Assembly: GCF_014851395.1 (NCBI RefSeq)
Contig: NW_024041484.1
Coordinates: 1,567,015-1,631,014, forward strand
Length of the DNA stretch: 64,000 nucleotides
Origin: Micropterus salmoides
Taxonomy: Eukaryota > Chordata > Actinopteri > Centrarchiformes > Centrarchidae
Direction: 5' to 3'
This document shows positions 11,357 to 26,300 of this stretch, one piece after another. The notes below the pieces were generated by a model that saw only the letters and a program-made list of their open reading frames with translations, was not told the origin of the DNA and made no database searches. Made by a program: the position numbers and the translations under genes. Within the stretch, counting starts at the first letter, position 1. Each line of letters begins with the position of its first letter.

Positions 11357-14300
11357 GTGGGTTTTAGCGTTACACATCTGACACAGTTTGACACAACAAC
11401 TCAGAAGCATGAAAGGCCACACACACCACACATGGACTGGTAGACTGGACATTCAGGTAGTCAGCATAATTTCCTGTCCCAAAAACCATACATACAAGCA
11501 TAATTACTCAGTCTACGTCCCTTGCGAGAAATTTTTCCAGCCAACAGGCCAGAATATATAGACAAATTCTATACTTAAAAATGATTCTGGTTTATACAGT
11601 TTTTGATGTTTTGTCTATCATTTTTTCATTTCTCATTTCTCTCCATCAGTATCAATCACATTGTATCCATCAAGATAATTGCTGAGATCTGGAAAGGTGA
11701 TGACAGTGCTTAAAAGAAGTCAGACAGGGCTAAACAATGAGCAGTTAGATGATCAGACAAGTGAACAAGTGTCCAAGTTGGATAAACAAAGGTGAACGGT
11801 AAAATTATTACCCAAACTGTCCAACAGCCATCAGAGTTTACAGACCGATTTAAACTTAACCTGCTTTACTTACTGTAATGAGTGAGCTTGGAGTTCAGTA
11901 CCATTAAACTAATCTGGATCGTCTCTCTCTCACACAAACACACACACTCACACTCACACACACACACACACACAGACACACTGTTACTCCTGAGCTGATG
12001 AATGTCTGAACACATACTGACGTATGAAATGTGCATACATACAATCAAATTCTAATCATCCTTTTTTAACATCTGTGCATATGGTAATGTCAAGCAACCA
12101 GCACAGGCCTGATTTCCAGTATTCCCTATGGTCGTCTGTCAGCTAGGACGAGATCACTAGCACTAACTTTGTGGTCAGCCTTTGTCTCAGGATGAGAGAG
12201 AGCTAATTGACTTTTAAAACTTCAGGCCCTGCAGTCAAATCCACTCCAGAAATGCTGCTAAACTTTTTTGACGCGGCTCTAGAGGATTGCGTGTGACAGG
12301 TTCATTTTCAATGGCTTTAATTGCTTTTAGCGTCAGGACTCTCTCTCTCTCTCGCTCTGTTAGAACACATGAAGCCAAGCATAAAGCATGACTTCTTTTA
12401 TCATCTTGTCAATGACATGGATATGCTTGACATCATTAGTCTGTGAAACAGTAGCTTACATGATCATCCAGCATCTGTTTGCTTCTTTCTAGGTTGTGGA
12501 ATCACTACAGTCCCAATAACAAGTCCACCATTTCCTACGAACTCTTCCTGGACAAGCTAGGCTTTGGAAATAGCCATAGCATCAAGATTGCTCCAGTCTG
12601 CACTAAGCTAGGTATGGATACAGTGGATCAAACAGCCTGTCCTCACCAGAAAAACGTTCTTGTAGGTCGACTGTGTAGCAGCTTATTACAACCCATATAC
12701 GTTGTTAGTTTTGGCTGTATGACAGGAGCAAAGGAGTCAGGCGACGTAGTAAAAAGACCAACAAAGTAAGCACAGTGAGGTGGATGGGGTAAACAGGTGG
12801 GTCAAAAAACACAACGAGAAAGAAAGTAAAAGTCTTTAGTTAAAAAGACTTAAGACTTTAGTTAAAAAACAGGGTATTTTCCTAAAATTGTTTTGTTGCC
12901 TGATCCTAACCCAACTACAACAGTTTCACAACGTTGACCAGGGGCGCGTTCAGTCTGAAAAGGTGTGCACCATTTTGTTACAGTTTCTGGGTTGAACGAC
13001 ATATTTCTTTGAAACGGCGTGCAACGCGCCCAATGGGCTTGAAGTTTATAAATATATTTACCACAAAATAATTTCTACTATCAAAAGTTATTCTAAAGAT
13101 TGTGTGTTTTATAGAGATGTCCAGCCGAGGGACAACTCCACCTGAGAAAGTCAAACACAGGAAGCAGAGACCAGAATCAGTTTCCAGCTCGTGTGATGCC
13201 CCATCAGCTCTGCCACACAGGAAGCTGCAGACTCTTTTCTACGACAAGGTACAGACTTGTTTGATCGACGTTGTGTGTTTTATTCCTCCTGTTTGCATGT
13301 CACCATCTGGCCCTCTCCCCTGCATTATCCTCTTTAAGATGGAGGGGAAATTGGCTCTAAGTGGCGTGTCAGGATGCAAACGGCAGAGGGAACACTTCTA
13401 ATTAAAATGTTTGCCCAGAAAAATCAGCTCCTGAGTTAGTGTGCTAATCACGGCTAATTTACGGGGGAAAGGAGTCGAGGCTGGCTCTTCCCTCACATCC
13501 TAGAGCTTCACTGGGATCTTCTCCATGGCAACAGAAACCAGAGATGATTCACTTCCTGGCCTTCTTGAGAAGAGAAAGACAAAGCAAGAGAGAGATCTGT
13601 CTCTAAAATATGAATGTGTGTACATCAGTGTGTTCTTCTACCTGTCAGATGTGTATGAACTGTACCCCGGTGTGGCAAGCGCTGCAGGCCTTTGACACCA
13701 CCCGCTCTGGCCTAGTAAAACAGGATGTCCTCAGGGCAGTTCTCAGCAGCTTTATATTTCCCATGAACCCGCACTCCTTCCAGAAGCTGACCAGCTGGTA
13801 GGGAAAGCAATATTTCATTTATTTATTTTTCTTTTGTCTTCCATCTTTTGACCTACCTTCTCTGCCTCAACCTCCCTGCACTCCACTCTTTAAATCTTAA
13901 AATCCAGCTATCATCTATTCTGCGTAATATAATTTTTATGCGTATGTGTATATGCAGCTATGGTGTTAGAGCAACAGGGCCAGTGAGGTGGAAACACTTC
14001 TTGGGTCACTTCATGAGTTTGGTCAAACAAGACGGCAACACAAATCTTCACACCAACAGGTCAGTTTGAAATGATATCTTAAGCCTAATTCACACATGGA
14101 ACTCCACTCCCAAGGCAAAAAGAAAAGCCAAGAGTATTTGTTGTGACAGGATGCAAAATCTGGTCTTTTGCTTTAAAGTCAGATGAATTTTACACTCACC
14201 TACCACCCTGACCTAAGGTCAGAGAGGCACACTTCTTCCTGCATTACCACCTAACTTTAGCATGAATATCCAATGCAGAATTGTCCTATATGAACGTAAA

Positions 14301-17300
14301 CCCTGGGGATAATGGACAGTACATGCACATCCTTTTTACAAGGTCTGTGCTACCTTATTGTTTGTCTTCTGGATTTTAGTTGCCAAACAACTTCAAAGTT
14401 CTTTAATTCACAGCTGTTCAGAAGAAAAGCTGCACTGTGTAAAATCTTTTTTTTGTAATTTAGCTGATGCTTTTATCCTGAGCGACTTACAATTGCTATG
14501 TATGTCAGAAGTCGTAGGCCTCTGAAGCAACTGTCTTGCTCACGGACACATTAGTGTCACAGTGGGAATCGAAATACTGCTCCCACTAGTACTGTGGCCG
14601 AACATTTTGAGAGACCTTTCTAGATCTTGAGCTGGCTAATTTACAGATCATCTTACACAGAACTTTAACTCCAGCTGTTAGTCCCACATCAATATTTACT
14701 TCATCACTAAAGAAAGAAGAAATGATTCTCCACTATTTGAGGTGCTGGTGAGGTAAAGCAAGAGTTTCTGGTCGTTGTTTGGAATAATAGGGAATTAACA
14801 GCCATATACTGTATCTACTGTGATTTGTCCTTTCCTCTCAGGGCCTTTGAGCAGCCTGCAAAAGATGAAGACAACATGGATTTCCAGGACATTTACCATC
14901 GACTGAAAGAGATCTTCCATCTGCTGGACACGGTAGGATTTAGGGCTAGGGAAGTGAATAATCGACTAATATGGAGTGATGAATCTCATACTTTGGACAG
15001 GTGACTGAAATGCTTTCAAACCTCTTTCTTATTTGTACAAAAATTGACTCAGTAGATTTTGAATGTTATCAGACAGGACACAGGGGAGTAATCTCAGCAG
15101 ATTGCTAAGAGACAAAGGCACATGCTCAGGTGTATGCTTTAAATATAAATGCCAGACAGCTTTACAGATGAGCCAATCATCCTCCACAGCTTTTTGATGG
15201 CCATAAACATGATTAGATGATTGCATATGGCCACTGGTTAGCCACTCAGTCACTAGCCATATGTTCGTCTGACAGCCATCCCCTTCAACACGCCTCCGCA
15301 TCCAGTTCTGCCTCTTTAATTTCAAATCAGTCTACTTCAGCTGGATGAAACTTTTGAGTTTGACTAAACTTTGGGGGAAGGGGGGTTGAGTTTTCCATTA
15401 ATTCACAGTTATGTTTGATGTTGCTGCCGCCACTCACAAAACAAGTCAGCTTCCAAGTTTGAGGAAGTGTGTCTGTGTGTGTACGTGTGTGAAGCCTCTC
15501 CCAGATATGAATCACACATATCTATCTGCCAGAATCTCCTCCTTTTAGTGGCATGGGAGGGAAAAAAATCCCTCCATCAACTTTTTTAATAATCTATTCA
15601 ACGGTGGGAGATCAAACAAGAGTGTCCTCACTGCGCCAGCCAATAATGAGGTTTTTCACTCAGGCAGGTTCTAAGCCAACTATGGTTTTTAGACTATCTC
15701 TGGGGAAGCATTTAAGAGCTCAGAAGACTTGCTATGATTCACTGTGTTTTTGTATGATTCACAATCTAATATACAAATCAGATGGATTATGTCGCAATTG
15801 TGCCAGGCCATAATTAGTACTATCATAATATTACAGTGTATTATCATATAAGGCACTTAAAAATTGTCTAACATGACCTTAACAAGGAGTGAACACAATA
15901 TCACTAATATATGTACTCTCAATGTAATCCAATATAATAGCCCAAGGGATTAGAGACTGTAGTTTGTGGCATGTCCCCAGAGATCATCAGGGGTACATCT
16001 ATAAAACAATCCTGAAGTGTTATATATATATCCACATGACCTTCTCCATCTTAGGATTTTTAAAAAAGAATTGTGTTAAATTATAAATGTGTTTAATGAA
16101 TAATTCTTGTGCTGCTCAACAAATAAAACTTTAAGTGCTACCGTCAAATAAGAGTCTGACAACATCCAGCCAGCCTGGACCCTCACCAGTTTGCTTTAAG
16201 AACCAACAGGTCCACAGAGGATGCCATCTCTGCCCTCCACTCAGCCCTCACACACCTTGAGAAAAACAACACCTACATCAGAATGCTGTTTGTGGATTTT
16301 AGCTCAGTATCAACACAATCTCCCCATGAAACTGATCCGCAAACTCTGCACTCTGGGTTTAAATACAACACTCTGCAACTGGATATTGGACTTCCTCACA
16401 AACAGACCCCAGTCAGTTCGGATTGGTGGACTCACCTCCTCCACTCTAGTGCTCAAGACCGGAGCCCCCCAGGGCTGTGTGCTCAGCCCCCTCCTGTTCA
16501 TGCTGTACACCCACAACTACATCCCCCGACATGAAAGGAACTCTGCTGTGAAGTTTGCAGACGACACCACCATCATCGGCCGGATTTCAAACAAAGATGA
16601 GACTTCATATCGGGAGGAAATTGATAATCTTGCAGAGTGGTGCTCAACAACCTACTGCTCAACATCAGCAAAACCAAGGAGCTGATCATTGATTTCAGGA
16701 AACAGGAGATAAAGACACACTCTCCTGTCTACATCAGTGGCGCTGAGGTGGAGCAGCTGAATAGTTTCAGGTTCCTGGGAATCAGCATCACAGAGAACCT
16801 GACATGGTCGTCTCACATCTCCACGCTGGTGAAGAAAGCTCAGAAACAACTGTATTTCTTAAGGAAGCTTAAGAATGCCAAATTCCCGTGCCAAGTTCCT
16901 GTCAGCTTTTACAGAGGAGCAGTAGAAAGCATCCTGACTGGAAACATCACTAACTGGCATGGGATGTGCATGGCTCAGGACCGGAGGGCTCTGCAGTGGG
17001 TGATTAAAACTGCTCAGAAGATCATTGGTACCCATCTCCGGAGCATCAGTGATAGCGGTGAGGTGAGGAGCCTTCAGAGCCCAAAGGATACTAAACGACA
17101 GCACCCACCCAGCCACAGCACACTTTTCCTAAAAGAGCAGGTCTAAACCATACTCTGTGATGATATTTACAGAAACCCAACAGTTCCCACCAAGAGCAAG
17201 TACTAGGCAACATAGGCAAGGAAAAACTTTCTGTGAAGAGGCAGAAACCTCGAGCAGAACCATGGCTCAGGGTGGGCGGCCATCTGTCTCGACCGGTTGG

Positions 17301-20300
17301 GGGTGAAGGAGAGAGAGAGAGAGGGATGGAAGGAGAGAGAGAGGGGAGGAAGCCAGCCTACACAATATACACACAGAGGTACAGACACTAACGGCAATGT
17401 TGCTATAGACTGAATGAAAAATGGTACAGATATTTATAGTAGTGTTAATGATAATAATCGTAATGTTAATGATTCTAATAACAATAATAACAATAGGACT
17501 AGTAACAATAGTCGTTGCAGCAGAGGGTGTCGAGCAGGAACACGGGGGCAGCAGGTGACCCGCAACCACAGATCCAGACTCCACAGCTCCAGAGCCAGAA
17601 AACCTGCAGGAAGTGATAGGAGGAGAGAGGAGAGGGACGAGAAAGCACAAGACTACGGGAAAGGGAAGAAGTCGGGGATGAGATTGCATACAGAGGGAGA
17701 GAAAGTAGAGGAGAGAGGAGCTCAGTGCATCATGGGAAATCCCCCAGCAGTCTAGGCCTATAGCAGCATAACTAAGGGATGGTTCAGGACTCACCTGAGC
17801 CAGCCCTAACTATAAGCTTTATCAAAGAGGAAAGTCTTAAGCCTACTCTTAAATGTGGAGATGGTGTCTGCCTCCTGAACCCAAACTGGAACCTGGTTCT
17901 ACAGGAGAGGAGCTTGATAGCTGAACGCTCTGGCTCCCATTCTACTTTTGGGGACTCTAGGAACCACAAGTAACCCTGCATTCTGGGAGCGCAGTGCTCT
18001 GGTGGGGTAGTAAGGTACTATGAGCTCTTTAAGATAAGATGGTGCCTGACCATTAAGAGCTTTGTAGGTAGAAGAATGATTTTAAATTCTATTCTGGATT
18101 TTACTGGAAGTTAATGCATAGAAGCTAAGACAGGAGAAATATGATCTCTCTTCCTGGTTCCTGTCAGAACACGAGCTGCAGCATTCTGGATCAGCTGAAG
18201 AGTCTTAATGGATTTTTTCGAGCAGCCTGATAATAAGGAATTGCAGTAATCCAGCCTAGAAGTAACAAATGCATGGACTAGTTTTTCTGCATCATTTTTA
18301 GACAGGATGTTCTTGATTTTTGCAATATTACGTAGGTGAAAAAAGGCGGTCCTTGAAATTTGCTTAATGTGAGACTTAAACGACATGTCCTGATCAAAGA
18401 TAACTCCAAGATTCCTCACAGTGGTGCTGGAGGCCAGGGCGATGCCATCAAGGGAAACTATATCTTTAGATAATGCGTCATAAAAAAAAAAAAGTGTCGT
18501 AATGAGGTGCCTGGGCGCCAGAACAATAACTTCAGTTTAACATTAGAAAATTACTGGTCATCCAGGTTTTAACATCCTGAAGGCACATTTCATCAGGCTT
18601 GATTAATAGGTATAACTGAGTATCATCTGCATAACAATGAAAGTTTATGGAGTGTTTCCTGATAATATTGCCTAAAGGAAGCATATATAAAGTGAAGAGG
18701 ATTGGTCTGAGCACAGATCCTTGTGGAACTCCATGACTAACTTTGGAATGCATGGAGGACTCACCGTTAACATGTAAAAACTGAAATCGATCTGATAAAT
18801 AGGACTTAAACCAGCTTAGAGCGGTTCCTTTAATGCCAATGAAATGTTCCAGTCTCTGCAATAGGATCTGATGGTCAATGGTATCAAAAGCAGCACTAAG
18901 ATCTAATAAAACCAGTACAGAGACAAGTCCTTTGTCTGATGCAATAAGGAGGTCGTTAGTAATTTTCACCAGTGCTGTCTCTGTGCTATGATGAACTCTA
19001 AATCCTGACTGAAAGTCCTCAAATAAACTATTGCTATGTAGAAAGTCACACAGCTGTTTGATGACTGCTTTCTCTATAGGTCAACTGATACACCGAGCAG
19101 GAGAAAGTAAGAGAGCGAGAGGAGGAAGGAGAAGCCATCGCTAGCTGCTAAGCTAAAGTCGTTAACGGCTAAGCTAAAGTACTGTAGCGTTGGCTACCTA
19201 TACTTTTGAAAACAACTATGAAATTAAACAGCAGTCACTAAAATTGTTTAGCAGACATTTGGCTGCTGTAATGACAAATGTAACAAATAACTAGTATTTA
19301 GCGAGAGCAGCATAACACGCTACCAACACACAAGGACCGGAAATGGAAATGAGTCAACACGCTTACTGCAGTACGTCAGCACGTCTCAGGGAACCATCTC
19401 AGGGAAGCTCATCTGCATGCCCATCATCCTCATCGGGGTCTTGACCTGACTGCAACTTTGCACAGCCATTGAAGAGGAGTGGAGCAACATTCCACAGGCC
19501 ATAGTCAACAACCTGATCATCCCTATGCAAAGAAGATGTGTTGCACTGCGTGAGGCAAATTGTGTTCACACCAGATACTGACTGGTTTCGGACCCCCCCA
19601 ATGCAGTGAAACTGAAATGCCTTTGGAGACAGCGTATGGTAGAGAAATGAACATTCAATTCACGGTCAACAGCTCTTGTGGATATTTCTGCAGTCAGCAT
19701 GCCAATTGCGCGCTCCCTCAAAACTTGCGACATCTGTGGCATTGTGCTGTGTGATGGAACTGCACATTTTTGAGTGGCCTTTTATTGTGGCCAGCCTAAG
19801 GCACACCAGTGCAATCCCCATGATGTCTGATCAGCACCTTGATATGACACAACTGTGAGGTGGATGGATTATCTCAGCAAAGGAGAAGTGCTCCCTAACA
19901 CAGATTTTGACAGATTTGTGAATAATATTTGAGAGAAATAGGCCTTTTGTGTATATAGAGAAAATCTTAGATCTTTCAGCTCATGATGAATGGGGGCAAA
20001 AACAAAAGTGTTGCGTTTATAATTTTGTTAAGTATAAAACATAAAATCTTGAGCGGGGAAACAAGCGACCCCTCTCAACTTGGACTGATCCTCGTTTTTG
20101 CTGTAATCTGATTGGCTCAACGGTGCTGATCAAAGAAGTTTACTTTCCATCCGGTTTGTGTTTCAAGGGCAACAGAGGAGGTAAATATGGCGAAAAATGT
20201 GAATTTAGAAGAAAAAATGTTGGAATAAGTGGCATTTGTACAGTAGCTATTTTAGCCTTCTAACTGACAGTACACATGACATGTTGATAGTTAACAATAT

Positions 20301-23300
20301 ACTGTGACTTGAGCTTTCCACTCAGGTTTGACCTGGTCTTGTCCTGTGCAGTGGTGCATTGCTTATACAAACCGAGGAGGCAGGTGTCATCCTAAAGTTT
20401 CTTGAAGGTCTTCAATACCACAAAAAAACTATTAGTATTTTTAATAAAAAATGTTGTGGCACTGTTATTGCATATGGTTATGAATGTATGGGAAATAAAG
20501 ATGAGCTAAATAAGTTTGTTTATTATCATTGATGCACTCATCTACCAAAATCTATTTGAATGAAAATATTTTAAATGCTTATCAAAAGCAAATATTGATA
20601 TATGTGATTCATTTTGATTAATTCGATTCATTAATTACAAAACTAGAAACTAGTTACAAAACTTGTAATTAATTAGATACATTTTTTTAATTGCTTGAAA
20701 GCCCTATTTATTTTATGTCTATTATTATTATTGACAAGGTCAAACTTCAATTAATAGTCTAACTAACTTTCAGCGCATAAATAAAAAATAAATCATAACA
20801 AACGCAGCTGGCACACTGGATGTCTTCATTTTTGACACTTATCACAGAAAAGGTTGCTGACCCCTGGTTTAATACAACAAAAACTGAATTCTTGGAGGGA
20901 GATTGGGGACGCTGGGGGATGAAGTCAGGAGGAGGTTATACAGGCTTTTCACCTATGATTGTGTTCATTTGAAGCATAATTTGATTTTTTTTAACACGGT
21001 TACTAATTGTTTTCACAAATGATGACTTCAGTACACTTTCAAGTGTTGCAAACAGTCAGTCACGTATGAAATAAATTAGGACTTACTTCTGAAACCCTGA
21101 CCCTGCCTGATTTATCTCTCACCACTTCTTGTCAGTTCCAACTTCAGTCCCACCTTTGCCCTGACTACACTGTCTATATCGATACTTTTCCATGCATATC
21201 AATGATATCTAATATCATATCACTGTGAAACAATACAGTCTATACAGGTTGAAAACGAATGCTGACATAGCCTTTCTTTCCAGAAGGAAGTAGGTTTTAT
21301 CACTCGAGCAGACCTGCTGCATTTACTGGAGAGACCAGGTGGGACCTGGCCCCGAAAAACCAAGCCTCGCCTTCAACGGTCACAGATCCCAGAGTTGCTC
21401 AATGCCCTGGACCCAAAACACACTGGGGTCATCCAGCTGGCAAGCCTGGAGAGACTCAACCCCAGCATCACCTCTGCTCCCACCGGCAACACAGGACCAC
21501 CACACTCCCCTACTAACACAGCCGGGCCCCTGGAAGTCCTGGAGGAGACTGAAGACACTGCTGTATGCTTCTATAACCATTTGCTAGGGTGCATGTGTGT
21601 GTGCACTCTTCCATGTAAGGCCATACATGTGTACTTTTATTCTTTTTCTTCCTCAGGAAGAGCAAAAAACACCAGATGAGAGGCAGACCACGCAGTGTGC
21701 TGATAAAGTGTATGTGACATCTGCTTCATGGAGAACAGTGAGTGTGTTACAACACAACATACTGTGATCAAATATCACACATATCACACATAGCGATGAG
21801 ATCAAACAGAGAAAAAAAACCAGAAGATGAGATCAAAAGAAAAAAGAGGACTTAATTATTAATGTTTTGTTTGATTTGTGTGCGTCTGCTGTAAGCCTGT
21901 GTGTGCATTGTCTGTACTTCTATATTAAGGTGGAGAATGTATCGCTGGGCAAGCTGTGTGACCCTCAGCACATTACACAGGAAGATCTGAGGAAGGCCAT
22001 AAGCTGCAATGGCATGTCTGTCTCAGACACACACTTTAACAAGTAAGAAACATACTCAGACACACGCAGTGCAGAAATCTAAAACTCAAGAAGACAAAAA
22101 GAGACGGCAGCTGCAATTTTCAGAAATCACCAGGAAAGTTGCAACACCAAGAACTATGATAACACCCTGGAGAGAGTCTGTCGGTGGGCACTGAAACAGA
22201 CATTTATATTTGTGTGCTATATTTTTAATATATTTTGTAAAGCTAGGATTTCCATCCATCCATCCATCCATCGTCAACCACTTATCCTGCGTACAGGGTC
22301 GCGGGGGCCTAGAGCCAATCCCAGCTGGCATCGGCCGAAAGGCACCCTGGAAAGGTCGCCAGTCCATCGCAGGGCAAAGCTAGGATTTATTTAAAAAACA
22401 TAATGATAAAGATGCTGCCATGCTTATTTACAGTGGGTAGGTTTGGGTATAAAAAGCCTGTCACTAGTACACCTCATACTACCTCCACTGCTCAAATAAA
22501 TGATCATTTGATTGTGTTCATTAACGTGACACCTAATTTAAGAAGTGTCAAGATTTCACCAGCTCATTATTTACTGAACGTTACTGAGATGACATTGTGT
22601 TTCATCAAATTTGTAATAAGTTAAGGTCACAAAACTCCATGAAAGGATTTAATGGAGGAAACATCTTCGTCAATTTAACAACACATGCAGCATTTAGAAA
22701 ACGGAGTCAGAAACCAACATAAACATAAATGATGATACACAGACCAGACTTCAATAACTTCTTGAGGCAACAACAAGCTTGACAGTGTGTTTTGTAAATG
22801 CTGCACGTGTCAATTTGCGTGTGTTTAATCTATTATGTTTTTTATTTTTAAAGTTGCGCTGTGTTCGCCATTGTCAGCCACCATAACTTTATGTCCTTTA
22901 GCGCACTCCCCACTCCTGCTGACCTAGTGTGTGTATTGACTTACTGCTTCTTTGTCCTCATGTTTCAGTGCAAGTTCATAGTGCAAGTTCGTTATGAGGT
23001 GGTGAGAAACCTAACATTACACTCAGCTAATTTGATAATTGCTGTGATCTAGATATACATTTTTCATTCATGGTTTGTTGTGTTCTCTAGCAGTAGTTTA
23101 TAAAGTAGATATTATGGCAATTCATAATACAAATTGTTCTTTGGGTCTCAAGCTGAAAAAAATTGGGAAACCCTGCGTTAGAGGATCAGGAGTTACATCA
23201 TGGAGGTCAGAGATCCTATTCAGTCCAATGAGAATTGCTCACCTGGCCAATCACTAGGCGCATACTGTACGCCAAAAAGGTTTAGGTAACCCGTGTATAT

Positions 23301-26300
23301 GCATAGGGTCTCTCGATAGGTAGCATATTATCGACAGAACACAGGAGTTCCCGTCCCCATCACAGAACTGAAACAGTTCAGTTCAGCTCACTGACTAGTG
23401 AACAGAGAACAGTCAGTCATGAAGGATGAGTGAGCTGAGAATTTAGTTCTCAAGCTTAGTGATTATCCGAATTACCTCCTGTAGTCAGCTAACCGGCTGT
23501 CAGTCGAGACGGACTGGGTTTCTTCTGTTGGGGAGTTTGGTTTAAAACGCTGCCAGGTGTGTGTGCCGATTGCCACAATTTTTGCCACCCGTGTTTTAGG
23601 CCATTAGCTCCCAAGCCTTGACTCAAGCTTGCATTGTTTTATTTCTGGTAAAAGCACATTCTTTTTATATCAGTTGCAGTGAGTGTTGTGCTAAGCTGTG
23701 GCTTGTTTCCTATTTATTTAAATATAAATGTATAACAAATACAGTGATAAAGTTTTCAAAAGTGAACTATACTACTAAGTGAAGATGGAGTCCAGTGTTC
23801 CAGCAGAAGTAGCACAGAAAGCAGTGCTACAGGCTGGGAGACCAGTAGCAGCTCGGACAGGATGAGGCCAGGGTGCTGCTGAGAAAATGAAGCGACAGAA
23901 AGGGTATGGCTCAGTGATATTTTGTAGAAAATCCTCATCATGTCAATTCTGTAATCATACAACAGAAACACATGCTGTGACATCATGATTTACTGTCACT
24001 AGGATGATGATATGCTAATTCTAGTTGTACTGTGAATGATCAATTATTGTTAAATACATACAATCTCTGGAGTTGAACTGAATGATTTCATGTGAGCTTG
24101 TTATGTAATGTGGGCTAACGTTAGGTTACACAGCTAACTTACCACAGATAACACAAATTTTGCAAACTGCAGATGACAAGGATGAACCTGATCCTGAATC
24201 ACAAGCATTAAGTTAAAAGAAGATTCTTAAGGCTACAAGGCTACAGTCCTTTTCCTTGTAGTCTCCTACAGATGAGGATGACGTTCTCATCTCAGTGTGT
24301 CAAACACCGACGTTTGAGATAGCTTGCTAGCTAGCTAGCTAGTTAGCAACCGGAACGCTACTAGCGTTTGCAGTCACCCCAGGTTGTCATATATAGATGC
24401 GCCTGGAGGCGTCTCATACAGACGTTGAAGCGGACCTTTTGCGTCAAATAAGTTTTGCTACCCTTTCTCAAATCGTATATGACGCCCTCTCTTACTGCAG
24501 TAGATATCCTGTCAGCTAATAGGATGAAATGTCGCTACCACCCCCTGCAGTTGTAGCTAGTAAACTGCCCTCAAAAATACAGATCTCTTTTTACAGACTG
24601 TTTTGTGTGTAGAAGTCACTGTGTATTTCTGTGGATATAATTTTAAACAACTCAAATGTAAATATACATATTTGGGGATAGTGATAAATTTTAGCATCAT
24701 AGTACACCTTAGAGGACTGTTTTCTGTGGGTAACAAATTCCAATATATAGTATGTTCATCATCTGTGGAGAACAAAGTTTAGTGGTGAAAGAAACAACTC
24801 CTTGTAGCGCTTCTACAGCTGGTGGCTCTTTTTATGTCTGCAGTGACATCATTGCCTCACCTCTGGGGTTTCCCTCCACTTCCGTGAGGGCTCGGCCAAT
24901 AGAAATCCTTTTTTTGGTTTAAACTTGGGCAGATGACATAAGATTTTGCTGCTTTTTCTTTTTTTCCCAGGCCTTTGTTCTTAAGATGTATGGTTCCAAT
25001 AGACATGATAGGGCCATTACCTGGGCACAACTTATCACCTGAGCAGATAGCATGTCTTCAATTACTGCCTCTGTTCGTGTAGTGTTCCTTCAGCATCCTA
25101 GCTTCACACTGGCAAATCTACAAGCGAGTCCTTGGTGTGTCACCTGAAGTTGCTGAAGTTGTGGTGAAGGCGACATACATCTCATATTACTTGCTGACAC
25201 TCAGGTGGAGTAGAAGATCCCAGCAGCGCAACCTACTTCCTGTGTCCTGTCAACATGCAGCTGTGTCCTAATTTATCATCTACCATCCCTTTGATGACCC
25301 AATACCTCCTCGACTTACCAATAGCATCAAAGACTCTTTTTAGGGCCACAATCAGTAAAATACAATAATTCCAAGCAGCGTTTGTAAAATATACTACATC
25401 TGTGTCATGTCGTTATCATTTCATATTGAGCCAAATAAAATAAAATCTTGATCGTTTTGTCAACAGCAAACTACATATTGACAGCTATAATATCACAAAA
25501 ACATGATGAAGACACATCAGGTGATATACTAACTGTTTCTCTTTAATATTTCAATATAATGTGAAATGCAGAACTAGTATTTAAAGTGATTTCAATATCT
25601 GAATTACAAGTAATTCAGAATATTTCAATAAAACATTAAGCAACCTGAAACTAGGCTTATTTGTAGATTCAAGAAATATTTATAATTTAAAGGCTTTTGG
25701 AGTTAGTGTTTACAATCATTTAAGTACCTGTGTATGACAACTGTGTATGTGTGTGTGTGTGTGTGATTGAGAGAGAATGAGAAAAACTAAAACTACACCG
25801 GAATTGCATAAATTTCACTTTAATGTCTGCTCTCTTCCTTGGTGGCAAGTGTTTTATGGCAGGGATCAAGCTCATAAAAAATCTTCATCCTCATCAAGAG
25901 GTTAGTTCACAGCTGCAAGGAGTTCTCTGTGGTACTCCGTTATCTCTCTACAGCCTCTTCCATCCTCTCTGCCATGGACATCGTTAGGCCTATTTTAGGG
26001 GGGCTGAAGCCTACCTAACATGGTCCTCCTCCTGGCTGTTTCCTCTGCTTCATAATGTGAATCCCTGTTATGGTCAGGCACTAAGACCCTGAGGGAGGCT
26101 GCCTTTCATTGCTGCTCTGCCGAGCTGCTGAGCAATGTTTCTACACACACACACACACACATACATACATGGTGAAGGAAGACTGATTCAGCATAGTGAA
26201 TGATACAGAGTGAAACTATAAGTTGTTGTTACTGTATTGAACTTAAGCTACATTTACTTGAGCTAAAGGAAAGGGGATGTTTGTATGCAAGCGAAACTAC

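Noticed and set aside
17414..17755. 113-residue Asn/Ser-rich + strand open frame
   Set aside because: It lies in the low-complexity 3' part of an L2-like LINE read from the wrong strand; AAT/AAC repeats explain the Asn run.
24323..24347. (CTAG)n palindromic run as a regulatory site
   Set aside because: It is a short simple repeat; nothing else supports a function.
26140..26170. Direct-repeat array as a CRISPR-like structure
   Set aside because: It is a CA/CATA microsatellite in a vertebrate genome; there are no spacers or associated genes.
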